Made by a program: the position numbers and the translations under genes. The notes under the pieces are model-generated. The model did not search any database, was not told the origin of the DNA, and saw only the letters and a list, made by a program, of their open reading frames with translations. Below are positions 37,226-46,885 of a stretch of 64,000 nt of DNA, piece after piece (position 1 is the first letter of the stretch; each line of letters begins with the position of its first letter). The DNA is from Sphingobacterium micropteri (GTDB taxonomy: Bacteria > Bacteroidota > Bacteroidia > Sphingobacteriales > Sphingobacteriaceae). The stretch spans positions 186,001-250,000 of the forward strand of contig NZ_JACOIK010000005.1 of NCBI RefSeq assembly GCF_014692515.1, given 5' to 3'.

Positions 37226-37252
37226 AATAAATTGAAAAAACAAATTATACAG

Positions 37253-38911
37253 ATGAAAACTATTTTATTGAACTTGCTATGTATGTTCGTCCTTTTGGAT
37301 GTGACATCATGCGCGAAGAAAACAGATGAGCCAGATACAAATGGTGAAGGGAATGCGCTATCGGTTAATTTGATATTACCGAATGTGGCAGCATCGGGGT
37401 CCACAGTACAAATACAGGGCAATGGATTTGGCAGCAATCCTGAAGGTATACAGGTAAAATTTGGAGAGGTAATGGGCGAAGTATTAGATCTATCTGATGG
37501 TGTTATTTCGGTGAAAGTTCCGGAGTTGGCTGAGGGGGCAAAGATCAATGTATCTGTATTGGTTGGAGGTCAAACCTCTAACATAAAGTCATTCCGTGTG
37601 CGAAAAATAGGAGAGCTTGTCCTAGCAGAAAAAGATACCTTAGAATGGACAGAAAATAAAAGTCCCAATATAGCAGTTATTAAAGCCGGTATACCTGCTT
37701 ACGACGAGCAGGTGGTGAAATATATCCGTAATGGGCGCCAATTGTTAGAGGTAGAATTGAGTGAACCGGTTATCGTCGCAGTGGCAGATCGGGAATTACC
37801 CTGGGGTTTTTTCAATTTTCCCGGTATACGACGCTCATTGTCCGGTCAGCAGATATCTGTCAGCTGGAGCATGAGCCACGACAATGCCGAGAGTTATGGC
37901 CAGGCAGTGAGCGGTAATAGTGCGGTATCCAGTGACGAAGGAGCAACATGGACACGCGTGGAAAGAGCCCCTACTGGCGGAGGGATATTATTGAGCAATG
38001 GAGATCGTATTACGGTTTCTACCCCTGCGGCCATTCCCATAGGTGATCTTGACCTTCCGCCTGTCTTGGCCACTTTCCAGGACGGATCGAATTATGACCG
38101 CCTTTTTCGAATTTATGAATACGATAAATTGCCTTTGCAGGTGCAAGGTACGTATCAACACCGAATCAAGAGCGGGACTACTGCTTGGGTTGCCGAGCGG
38201 GGAACTTTGGTACATCCAAATCTAGCCCGCTATTCGGATGGCAATCTTTTTCCCGTGGTATGGTGGGGTGATATGCATGAATTATCTGATGGAATATACA
38301 GGGGGACATACCCTACTTACGAAACTAAGCCAGGTGGAGGGATTGACGCATCGGGCGTGACCTTTTATAAATCTACGGATTTAGGGTTAACATGGATTAA
38401 ACAAGGGAATATACCTTATCAACCCGATCTGATGTTAGATCCTAACGGCAATAAACGTAAAGCATTTGGATGGACTGAGCCGGCATTTGCAGCGCTGAAG
38501 AACGGTACGTTTTTGTCGGTGTTGCGCACACAGGATGGCTTTGGTGAAAGCCCCATGTATGTAAGTACCTCTACCAATAAGGGGGTAAGCTGGACCAAGC
38601 CGAAGGTATTTACCGGTGCCGGTGTATTGCCAAAACTTCTGGAGCTGGACAATGAGGTCGTGGCATTGGCCTCCGGCAGACCCGGTGTACAGTTGCGTTT
38701 TATGCTGAATAATAATGCCGATGACTGGTCTGAACCTTTTGAGATGCTGCCATGGGTGCCCAATGAGACTTTCTCCTGTGGATACACCGGATTTCTGAAA
38801 GTGGATGACAATAGCTTTCTTATTGTGTATTCTGATTTCTGGCACCGGACGCCTGAGGGTGAAAGACGCAAGGCAATTAAAGTAAGGAAGGTGACGGTGA
38901 AAAGGTTATAG
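37253..38911 (+). CDS. Lipoprotein with TIG domain and Asp-box (sialidase-like) propeller
   Basis: About 552 residues from ATG 37253 (a TTG at 37232 would add seven). Lipobox LLDVTSC. An IPT/TIG domain (~35-120, SVNLILPNVAASGSTVQIQGNGF) is followed by a BNR/Asp-box beta-propeller with S-x-D-x-G-x-x-W boxes (SSDEGATW, KSTDLGLTW, STNKGVSW). Propellers of this type are labelled exo-alpha-sialidase, but no clear Arg-triad RIP motif is seen, so glycosidase activity is uncertain. The propeller is a close paralogue of the next protein: the C-terminal 85 residues align almost without gaps (ASGRPGVQLRF, DDWSEPFEMLPW). Confidence 0.85.
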   Translation: MKTILLNLLCMFVLLDVTSCAKKTDEPDTNGEGNALSVNLILPNVAASGSTVQIQGNGFGSNPEGIQVKFGEVMGEVLDLSDGVISVKVPELAEGAKINVSVLVGGQTSNIKSFRVRKIGELVLAEKDTLEWTENKSPNIAVIKAGIPAYDEQVVKYIRNGRQLLEVELSEPVIVAVADRELPWGFFNFPGIRRSLSGQQISVSWSMSHDNAESYGQAVSGNSAVSSDEGATWTRVERAPTGGGILLSNGDRITVSTPAAIPIGDLDLPPVLATFQDGSNYDRLFRIYEYDKLPLQVQGTYQHRIKSGTTAWVAERGTLVHPNLARYSDGNLFPVVWWGDMHELSDGIYRGTYPTYETKPGGGIDASGVTFYKSTDLGLTWIKQGNIPYQPDLMLDPNGNKRKAFGWTEPAFAALKNGTFLSVLRTQDGFGESPMYVSTSTNKGVSWTKPKVFTGAGVLPKLLELDNEVVALASGRPGVQLRFMLNNNADDWSEPFEMLPWVPNETFSCGYTGFLKVDDNSFLIVYSDFWHRTPEGERRKAIKVRKVTVKRL

Positions 38912-38933
38912 TTATATTAGAAAACATTAAAAT

Positions 38934-40271
38934 ATGAGTAGAAGAAGTATTTACGGATTGTTCTTTTTATTGGTGGGGTGTAGTACGCAACAAGCAGTTG
39001 TCAACATACAGGATCATCGGCTGGATTTTGATGGGGCATCATTGAGGGAAGGTATTCCGGCCTATGGTAAGACCGAATATGTTTATCAGAAAGATGGAAA
39101 GAACAGTTTCAAAATAGATTTTGGCGAGCCTATCGTGGTTGCTGTTGCGGATAAACCTTACAAATGGGGCTTTTTTCAGTTCCCCGGATTATACTGGTCA
39201 GATCAAGGAGAAATTGTAGCCCGATGGAATATGGCAAACGATGATGCCGAGAGCTATGGAAAAGGAGGAAATGGATTCGCCGTTTCAAAAGACAAGGGCA
39301 AAACCTGGACGCAAACGGATAAACAGCCTATAGGAGGGGGACTAGCATTAGCGAACGGTGAATATATCCATGTCCATACCCCACCAGCTATTCCGATGAA
39401 AGACTTGCATTTACCCGAGCCTATTGCTACCGTTAAGGAAGCTTACGGACGTACATTCAGGTTTTGGAAAACGGAAGATCTACCTACAGAACTGCAGGGG
39501 GTATACATACAAAGGCGAACAAAGGGGGGGAGTGAATGGACAACGGAACATAATAATATCAGCGAACCGAATATGGTTCGGTATTCCGATAACAATTTAC
39601 TGCCGATCGTGTGGTGGGGTGATATGAAGCTGGAGAAAGATGGTTCTATCGTCGCCGGCGTATACCCCGGCTTTACATTTGTAAACGGAACGGTGCCTCC
39701 TTCGGACGTCGCTTTTTATCGATCGCAGGATGGCGGGAGAAGTTGGTCATTCATTGGGCGTATCCCTTATCACTATGATCCGATAAAAGACCCCAAAGGA
39801 GGGCAAAGACATGCATTGGGATGGACGGAGCCGGCTTTTGAGATCTTGCAGGACGGTTCGTATCTGTCCGTGATACGGACAACCGACGGTTTGGGTAATA
39901 GTCCGATGTATTATAGCCGATCGACTGACCAAGGAAAAAGTTGGAGTAAACCTACTGCCTTTACCAAAGCCGGCGTCTTGCCCAAATTAAAGCAATTGGA
40001 TAATGGAGCCTTGGTGTTGGCCTCCGGCCGACCGGGTTTACAGATACGTGTCGCTTTGGATGAAGAAGGAGAGGAATGGTCCGATCCCTTTGAAATGTTG
40101 CCCTGGTTAGACGGAGTGGATGGAAATACACTAACTTGTGGCTATCCCGAGTTATTGCAGACAGGAAAAGATAGGTTTTTATTGATTTATTCAGATTTCC
40201 AATATAAGACGTCCAACGGAGAGATCCGGAAAGCGATTAAAGTCCGTGAGATTACGGTAAAAAAGATGTAG
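38934..40271 (+). CDS. Sialidase-like Asp-box propeller lipoprotein, paralogue of the preceding gene
   Basis: 445 residues with a lipoprotein signal ending in FLLVGC. It lacks the TIG domain but shares the propeller with its upstream neighbour, including KWGFFQFPG, SKDKGKTW, SQDGGRSW and STDQGKSW boxes, and the ending RKAIKVREITVKKM. The likely history is tandem duplication followed by gain or loss of the TIG module. Its role may be glycan binding or hydrolysis of an ulosonic-acid-like residue. Confidence 0.85.
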   Translation: MSRRSIYGLFFLLVGCSTQQAVVNIQDHRLDFDGASLREGIPAYGKTEYVYQKDGKNSFKIDFGEPIVVAVADKPYKWGFFQFPGLYWSDQGEIVARWNMANDDAESYGKGGNGFAVSKDKGKTWTQTDKQPIGGGLALANGEYIHVHTPPAIPMKDLHLPEPIATVKEAYGRTFRFWKTEDLPTELQGVYIQRRTKGGSEWTTEHNNISEPNMVRYSDNNLLPIVWWGDMKLEKDGSIVAGVYPGFTFVNGTVPPSDVAFYRSQDGGRSWSFIGRIPYHYDPIKDPKGGQRHALGWTEPAFEILQDGSYLSVIRTTDGLGNSPMYYSRSTDQGKSWSKPTAFTKAGVLPKLKQLDNGALVLASGRPGLQIRVALDEEGEEWSDPFEMLPWLDGVDGNTLTCGYPELLQTGKDRFLLIYSDFQYKTSNGEIRKAIKVREITVKKM

Positions 40272-40287
40272 ACCTTTAATTCCCATC

Positions 40288-42003
40288 ATGATTATGTATA
40301 AAATTTTTATTAGTATAATTTTAGTTGCGTTGAATCTGCAGGGGCTTTTTGCTCAACAGGGGGAAACCATCAATTATAATGACGATAAGGATGTAAAGCT
40401 GCTTTTTGACTACTACCATCATAATCTTCCCTCGACCAAGGTAGGAAATCATATCGTCACGGGGAGCTGGTTAGATTCGGATGGACGGTATGGTTGGAAT
40501 GATTTCGTGCATACCAATACACTTGACCATGCTTATACTATCCTTTCCAAAGAGTATTCGATTTCCATGAGCCGGTCTCCATATAGTGAGCAGCTTTTGA
40601 AAGGTTTTGATGGCGTGGTAATTTTTGCGGCAGATAACCCGGACTTAATAGCTGGCGCTAAAGTGATCAGCGATCAAGAAATTTCTGTGTTAGAAAAGTT
40701 CGTGGAGGAAGGAGGAAGTTTGATGCTGATGTTGAATGCGATGGTAGAGGATCGTTTTAGTGAATCTTTTGAAACCAACCAGGTTAAAAAGTTGCTACGA
40801 AAGTTTGGGTTAGCATGGAACAATGACGATACCCATTATTCAGACAATATCATACCGTCAGGACATCCCTATTTCTATGATGTGCCCGTATTTCATTACG
40901 GCGCGGGATGTACCCTTAACATACTGCCGGAAGCAGAAAATCCGGAAGTTTTATTGGATGTCTACTCGGATAGTACGTACACCGATCGTTCTGTATCTGG
41001 GCCTGGTATCGTGATGGTTCGCCCCGGGAAAGGAAAGGTAATACTGGTTGGTGATGCTGGTTCCTGGACGGGAAATATATCTCGACCATGGGCGGACAAC
41101 GGAAAGATATTGCAGCAATTGTTTCGGTACATGAAACCTGACCAAGGCGTGCGTTCTGTAGATTATTCGACCTATCAATCCCTACAGTATGAAGTCAGTG
41201 TCGCGGGTTTACAAGCGGTCCCCGAGGCTAACTCTCTCGCTATGATATCTCACCCTGAATATAGACTTTTCATGCCGCGACCTACAACGCAGATGCCATA
41301 TTTTGAGGCTTCTGCAACGGTGGATCTCGCGGTGCAAACAGATTCAGTCACAAATTCTTTTCTTTCGGATATCGCTATACATAATTTTAAGTGGTTTGAT
41401 AAACCAGCCAAAGACAACGAAGGCCAAAAGATTGCTATGCGGATAAACAGGCAGGGTAAAACTTCTGCTGTACAGACAGAAGGGAAATATGCACAATGGT
41501 TGGCGTCGGATATCGCTATATTGTCCGCATTGTTGCCGACAGATGGTCTGCGACCGGGAGATACGTGGCAATCGATAGAAAATATCAGGATTCCTGCTTT
41601 GCGCGCGACTGATTTACCGGCTGTAAAAATGAAAGAGCTGGATATCCACTATGAAAAAGATATATGGTATGAAGGTACACGCTGTCGATTGCTGGTGTCT
41701 TCTGGGGAAGCATGGCTGTCTGACTGGGGAATCACGGTGGAAGATATATTGCCGGAAGAAGAAATAAAGCGAGTAGGGGGCTCAAATTACCACTTTTTGA
41801 ACGAGCGTGGGGGAAAGATTTTATTTAAACGTGAACAATGGGTGGATATGAATACGGGTGTCGTATTGGAGGGGCGGTTACAGACAAGAATAATTACCTG
41901 GATACAGGATAAACGAAGACCAATAGGCACGCGTAATCTTGATAAAGACAACGAGGCAATTGTTTCTATGGCAAATACGACAACATTTAAACTTAAACAA
42001 TGA
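40288..42003 (+). CDS. Secreted protein with DUF4350/glutamine-amidotransferase-like N-terminal region
   Basis: 571 residues with a signal peptide (ISIILVALNLQGLFAQ). The first ~280 residues have a flavodoxin-like layout: NTLDHAYTILSKEYSISMS, GFDGVVIFAADNPD, FVEEGGSLMLMLN and VILVGDAGSW. This fits DUF4350 or class-I-glutamine-amidotransferase-like proteins found in sugar-uptake loci. Residues 290-571 are beta-rich with no motif I recognise. The catalytic Cys of amidotransferases is not apparent, so a binding role is more likely. Last gene of locus 1. Confidence 0.7.
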   Translation: MIMYKIFISIILVALNLQGLFAQQGETINYNDDKDVKLLFDYYHHNLPSTKVGNHIVTGSWLDSDGRYGWNDFVHTNTLDHAYTILSKEYSISMSRSPYSEQLLKGFDGVVIFAADNPDLIAGAKVISDQEISVLEKFVEEGGSLMLMLNAMVEDRFSESFETNQVKKLLRKFGLAWNNDDTHYSDNIIPSGHPYFYDVPVFHYGAGCTLNILPEAENPEVLLDVYSDSTYTDRSVSGPGIVMVRPGKGKVILVGDAGSWTGNISRPWADNGKILQQLFRYMKPDQGVRSVDYSTYQSLQYEVSVAGLQAVPEANSLAMISHPEYRLFMPRPTTQMPYFEASATVDLAVQTDSVTNSFLSDIAIHNFKWFDKPAKDNEGQKIAMRINRQGKTSAVQTEGKYAQWLASDIAILSALLPTDGLRPGDTWQSIENIRIPALRATDLPAVKMKELDIHYEKDIWYEGTRCRLLVSSGEAWLSDWGITVEDILPEEEIKRVGGSNYHFLNERGGKILFKREQWVDMNTGVVLEGRLQTRIITWIQDKRRPIGTRNLDKDNEAIVSMANTTTFKLKQ

Positions 42004-42072
42004 AAATAGGGTGAGTGAAATATTGTATCGGTAATTTACATAAAAGTAGTAGGTGGGGGAGCGGTTTACGTC

Positions 42073-42080
42073 TAAATTTG
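42073..42080 (+). promoter_or_regulatory. Candidate -7 box (TAAATTTG) of SusC/D locus 2
   Basis: Exact TAnnTTTG fit, within the gap after locus 1 and 103 bases before the preferred SusC start. No -33 partner found. A TTTACAT half of the ACATGT-type sequence lies just upstream near 42037. Confidence 0.4.
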
Positions 42081-42175
42081 GTAATGTAATAATACTTATA
42101 ATCAGCTCCCTTACAATTATGGTTAAAAATATACAATTGAATTTAAGCAAATCATCATCCGATAAAGAGGATACC

Positions 42176-45100
42176 ATGAGTTCCAGTATGTATCTGAATC
42201 GGACAGCATTACTGTTATTTTTTGTTTGTTCCAGTTTCTTAGCGTATGCACAAACGATCGTTACAGGGAAGGTAGTAGATCAGGATAAAAAACCTGTATC
42301 AAGTGTAACTATTACAGAAAAGGGAACACAAAACGGAACGTTAACAGGAGAAGATGGAGCCTTTAGCTTAGCGGTAAACTCGAACCAAAGTATTTTGGTC
42401 ATTAGCGCCATCGGAAAGAAAACCATCGAAGTGTCTGCATCTAGTTCTACACTTGCCGCTATCTCCCTTGAAAATGACGACACCAATATTGAGGAGGTAT
42501 TAGTCGTAGGTTATGGTACGCAATCCAGGGAGACGTTAACAACAGCTATTTCCAAAATGGATGAAAAGGTGCTGGAGAATGTTTCCTTTGCCAATCCAGC
42601 ATCAGCTTTACAAGGAACGGTGTCGGGTGTTCGTGTTCAAAGCACCTCCGGACAACCAGGTGCTGCACCGCGTGTAATTATTCGGGGTGGTACATCCATT
42701 AACAATCCAAATGGCGCTAGTCCTTTATACATCATCGATGGTGTTATCCGTTCGAACATGAACGATATCAACGCCGATGATATTGCTTCCATGCAAGTAT
42801 TGAAAGATGCCGCCTCGACTTCCATTTACGGCGCTAGAGGGTCAAATGGTGTGGTTATCATCACCACCAAATCGGGCAATGCTAACCGTACGCAAATTGA
42901 GTACTCCTATAATTTGTCATCTTCGAACGTAGGTAAATTGTATGATATGGCTTCTGCTCGGGATTATATTTATTATTCTCGAGTTGGTGCGCAGGTGGCG
43001 GAGCGTAAAGTGCCGGGTTCCATCAATCTTTTAACGCAACCGACTGGTTTTGGCACAGGTAATGACTTGACCAACAATACCGGTTTTACAACACAATATT
43101 TAACGGATGCGAATAAACATAAATTGGATGAGGGATGGCAATCGATGACGGATCCGACCGATCCCAGTAAAACGATTATCTTCCAAGAAACCAATTGGCA
43201 GGATGTCTTATTCCAAAATAGTTTATCCCATGATCACCACCTGGCGGTATCTGGCGGTACAGACCGTGCTACCGTAAATGCAAGCATTGGTTACATGAAG
43301 AGTGATGGTATCGCCATTACGACTTTCTACGACCGTATTTCAGCGAACCTGAATTCGGACTTAAAGGTTAACGATAAATTGACGGTTAATGGCAAGATGA
43401 TGTACAGTTATTCGACCAATAATGTTGTGTATAGCGATTCGGAGTTATTCTTTAGAGCAGCTAATCTAGCGCCAACCGCCAAGTACACTTTTGAAGACGG
43501 TACGTTAGCTCCAGGACAGGCTCGGAACACCGGTAATCCGGTTTATCATCTGCATAAAAGAGACAATAAAGCGGCTACGGAGAATTTAACATTAGCACTT
43601 TCTGCAGATTGGAAGCCAATTGAAGGGTTAACAGTTTCACCCCAGGTTTCCCTGTACAAAGTAACGGGTGATAATTATGTGTTTACCCATGCTTACCTGA
43701 ATGGAGTTGGTAATGTCAATACAACCCGAGCTGCATCTTCTGCCTACAATAAAAATATGCAGACCCAAGCTGACCTAACGGCTAATTACATGAAAAGCTA
43801 TGGGAACCATGCCTTTGAGGCTATGGTAGGTTTCTCTTACTTCCAAAGATATATATATGGCTTTAATGCATCTGGACAAGGAGCAGCAACGGATTTGATC
43901 CCTACTTTGAATGCATCTTCTACACCTGTTTCCGTAAATGGAAATGAAACCATATTTGCTATGGTAGGGTATTTCTCTCGCTTAAACTATAATTATGCGC
44001 AAAAGTACCTGCTTTCCGTAACGGCAAGATATGACGGGGCATCTAATCTGGGCGCCAACTACCGTTGGGGCTTTTTTCCGGGTGTTTCCATAGGATGGAA
44101 TATGCATAAGGAAGATTTCTTTGCGAATGTACAACCTTATTTATCGACTTTGAAATTAAGAGCTAGTTATGGTGTGAATGGTAATATTTCAGGATTATCA
44201 GATTTCCATGCGCAAGGATCTTATGCTGTCGGTAGCCGTTATTTGGATGAATCTGCTGTACAGAATACCGTTTTGGCTAATCCTAACTTGAAATGGGAGC
44301 AATCCAAGACCTTAGATTTCGGGGTAGATTTAGGTTTTATGGATAATCGGTTCAACATCTTATTCGATTACTACAATAGAAGAACAGATGATTTGATCAC
44401 AAACTTGACTTTACCCCCATCGACTGGATTCTCTAGCATTTCAACCAATTTGGGAAGCCTTCAAAATAAGGGTATTGAATTGGAATTGAATGCCGATATT
44501 TTACCCAGAACCTCTGCTTTAGGCTGGAATGTTGGTTTCAATATCTCCACGACCAAGACCAAAATCTTGAAACTACCTGACAATGGGGTATTGCATAATC
44601 GTGTGGGCGGTGTATATGTTTGGGATAACGCTTCAAATGGTTATGCTTGGATGGGTGGATTGCAAGAGGGAGGCCGTATAGGGGACTTCTACGGTTGGCA
44701 ACAAGATGGTATCTATAGAACCGATGCTGAAGCTGCTAATGCGCCTGTGGATCTAACCATGCCTTTTGCAGATAAGACTAAATATGGAGGCGATGTGAAT
44801 TATGCGGATTTAGATCGTAATGATACCCTAGATACACGTGATTTAACCTATCTGGGAAACCCCTATCCAACCGTAACGGGCGGTTTTTCTACTGCTGTAA
44901 ACTATAAAGGTTTCTCGCTTTATGCGCGTATGGACTACACGAAAGGACATACGATCTATAACTATGCGAAAATCTTCCTAAGCGGCCTGTGGGCTCCAAA
45001 CTTAAATATTCCGCAGGAAATGATTGATCGGGGATGGAAGCAAGATGGAGATATTGCGGAGCGCCCGCAATATATACCGGGAACAGCGAATTATAGTTAT

Positions 45101-45373
45101 TGGAGAGGTAGTGCTTATCACTTATCTTCCACCAACTCTGCGTTCTACGAGAAAGGGGATTTCCTGACCCTACGTGAAGTGACCATCGCTTATCAAGTGC
45201 CTTCTGCATGGACCGAACGTGTTAAACTAAAAAACGTGCGTGTGAATGTGACCGGTAGTAATCTCTATTATTTCACAAAATATACAGGTATGAATCCAGA
45301 GGATGGCGGTACGGATCAAGGTCGTTATCCTATCCCTCGTAATTTCTCTGTTGGACTGAAAGCAGCATTTTAA
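42176..45373 (+). CDS. SusC/RagA-family TonB-dependent outer-membrane transporter 2
   Basis: About 1065 residues from ATG 42176, which sits after an AGAGG-like sequence and directly before the signal peptide (TALLLFFVCSSFLAYAQ). ATG 42119 is a possible earlier start, adding 19 polar residues. Domains: CarboxypepD_reg-like (VTGKVVDQDKKPVSSVTITEKG), plug (VLVVGYGTQSRETLTTAISKM, PLYIIDGVIRS, SIYGARGSNGVVIITTK) and barrel. It is the second importer of the island and is followed by its own SusD gene after 26 bases. Its loop sequences differ from transporter 1, so a different ligand is likely. Confidence 0.95.
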   Translation: MSSSMYLNRTALLLFFVCSSFLAYAQTIVTGKVVDQDKKPVSSVTITEKGTQNGTLTGEDGAFSLAVNSNQSILVISAIGKKTIEVSASSSTLAAISLENDDTNIEEVLVVGYGTQSRETLTTAISKMDEKVLENVSFANPASALQGTVSGVRVQSTSGQPGAAPRVIIRGGTSINNPNGASPLYIIDGVIRSNMNDINADDIASMQVLKDAASTSIYGARGSNGVVIITTKSGNANRTQIEYSYNLSSSNVGKLYDMASARDYIYYSRVGAQVAERKVPGSINLLTQPTGFGTGNDLTNNTGFTTQYLTDANKHKLDEGWQSMTDPTDPSKTIIFQETNWQDVLFQNSLSHDHHLAVSGGTDRATVNASIGYMKSDGIAITTFYDRISANLNSDLKVNDKLTVNGKMMYSYSTNNVVYSDSELFFRAANLAPTAKYTFEDGTLAPGQARNTGNPVYHLHKRDNKAATENLTLALSADWKPIEGLTVSPQVSLYKVTGDNYVFTHAYLNGVGNVNTTRAASSAYNKNMQTQADLTANYMKSYGNHAFEAMVGFSYFQRYIYGFNASGQGAATDLIPTLNASSTPVSVNGNETIFAMVGYFSRLNYNYAQKYLLSVTARYDGASNLGANYRWGFFPGVSIGWNMHKEDFFANVQPYLSTLKLRASYGVNGNISGLSDFHAQGSYAVGSRYLDESAVQNTVLANPNLKWEQSKTLDFGVDLGFMDNRFNILFDYYNRRTDDLITNLTLPPSTGFSSISTNLGSLQNKGIELELNADILPRTSALGWNVGFNISTTKTKILKLPDNGVLHNRVGGVYVWDNASNGYAWMGGLQEGGRIGDFYGWQQDGIYRTDAEAANAPVDLTMPFADKTKYGGDVNYADLDRNDTLDTRDLTYLGNPYPTVTGGFSTAVNYKGFSLYARMDYTKGHTIYNYAKIFLSGLWAPNLNIPQEMIDRGWKQDGDIAERPQYIPGTANYSYWRGSAYHLSSTNSAFYEKGDFLTLREVTIAYQVPSAWTERVKLKNVRVNVTGSNLYYFTKYTGMNPEDGGTDQGRYPIPRNFSVGLKAAF

Positions 45374-45399
45374 TTCGTACACGTAAATCAAACAGGGTT

Positions 45400-46857
45400 A
45401 TGAAAAAATCAATCATAAAATTAAGTCTACTAGCAGCTGTACTTTCTTTTCAAACAGGCTGTAATACATCTTTAGAATTAGATCCTACGAGTGTGATCAC
45501 CAATGAATCCTTCTGGAAAACGGAAGATGATGCACAAGGAGGAATAACAAGTTTATATGTCAAACAACGTAGTTTAGCAAGTTTAAATTTATTCATCTGG
45601 GGAGAGGCGCGCAGTGAGGTGATGGAATGGGGGAAAGTAAGTGGTACCCTGGATTACGATCGTTATTACCTGAATACGTTGAACAGCGTTTCTGCTGGTC
45701 CTTCCTGGCAAAACGTTTACTCGGCTATCAATGATGCAAATTTGGTCTTAAAGTACGTTCCGAATATTTCGTTTGCTAACGAGGCGAACAAAAATAACCT
45801 TTTAGCACAAGCCTATGTTTCCCGTGCATTCCTTTACTTTGTACTGGTAAAAACTTGGGGAGAAGTGCCTATCCGTACAGAACCGGTAGAAGGTGCAGAA
45901 CCGGACGTAATCCAAAAAGCAAGATCATCTCAAGAACAAGTTTTCACGCTTATCAAAGATGATTTGGAAAAAGCGAATTCGCTGTTTTCCAGCTATGGTT
46001 TTATCAAAAGTAGAAACTACTGGTCTAAGGCTGGTGTCCAGGCATTGAAGGCTGATGTATACTTATGGACGGCCAAGAGATTAAATGGTGGAAATGCGGA
46101 TTTCCAAACAGCGCTAACCGCTTGTGATGAAGTAGCGAAAGCAGATGTTTCTTTATTGCCTAATTATGCTGATCTATTCAAATATGGAAATAAGAACAAC
46201 AAAGAAGTAATTATGGCTATTGGGAATAAGGAATTTGAAGTTGGGAATAATTATTTTGCAAATCTATATTCTTCCCGCTTGCCAAATGAGGTAGACCCAA
46301 CGACCAATGAGATCATTGGCCAGACTTCAGGAGGTATGGTTTGGACGGTAACGGATTTGGCTAAGAACCAATTCAAAGATGGAGATTTACGAAAAGCAGC
46401 TTCGGTATTGGATATGCCGGCGCCTGGATTCTATCCGACCTTAATCTTAAAAGGTAGGGGAACATTAATTTCTGGCGTGCGTTATTTCACGAGTGATTTT
46501 GTGATCTACCGTTATGCGGATGTGCTGTTGATGAAAGCGGAAGCCAAAAATGGATTAGGTCAAGACCCTTCCACAGAAATGAACCTGGTGAGACAAAGAG
46601 CTTATGGAGCCGCTTATGAAGCCAATAGATTTGTAAATGGCAGTACCGTACAGAATGATCAAGCTATACTGCAAGAACGCTTATTGGAATTGATGTTTGA
46701 GGGTAAACGTTGGTGGGATTTGGTTCGTTTTAATAAAGCATTTGAACTCGTGCCTACCTTAGAAGGAAAGGCTAATCAGAAACACTTGGAATATTTCCCG
46801 ATCTCGGAACAAGTATTAAGTTTGGAACCGTTGGTTGAACAAACTGATGGGTATTAA
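45400..46857 (+). CDS. SusD/RagB-family nutrient-binding lipoprotein 2
   Basis: 485 residues with lipobox LSFQTGC. SusD features: ITNESFWKTEDDAQGG near the start, the NKNNLLAQAYVSRAFLYFVLVKTWGEVPI helix pair, ILQERLLELMFEGKRWWDLVRF and a YFPIS-x-x-x-L end. It pairs with transporter 2. It is much shorter than SusD 1 (642), supporting separate substrates for the two loci. Confidence 0.95.
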   Translation: MKKSIIKLSLLAAVLSFQTGCNTSLELDPTSVITNESFWKTEDDAQGGITSLYVKQRSLASLNLFIWGEARSEVMEWGKVSGTLDYDRYYLNTLNSVSAGPSWQNVYSAINDANLVLKYVPNISFANEANKNNLLAQAYVSRAFLYFVLVKTWGEVPIRTEPVEGAEPDVIQKARSSQEQVFTLIKDDLEKANSLFSSYGFIKSRNYWSKAGVQALKADVYLWTAKRLNGGNADFQTALTACDEVAKADVSLLPNYADLFKYGNKNNKEVIMAIGNKEFEVGNNYFANLYSSRLPNEVDPTTNEIIGQTSGGMVWTVTDLAKNQFKDGDLRKAASVLDMPAPGFYPTLILKGRGTLISGVRYFTSDFVIYRYADVLLMKAEAKNGLGQDPSTEMNLVRQRAYGAAYEANRFVNGSTVQNDQAILQERLLELMFEGKRWWDLVRFNKAFELVPTLEGKANQKHLEYFPISEQVLSLEPLVEQTDGY

Positions 46858-46885
46858 TATCTATGGAATAGCATAACTATTGAAC

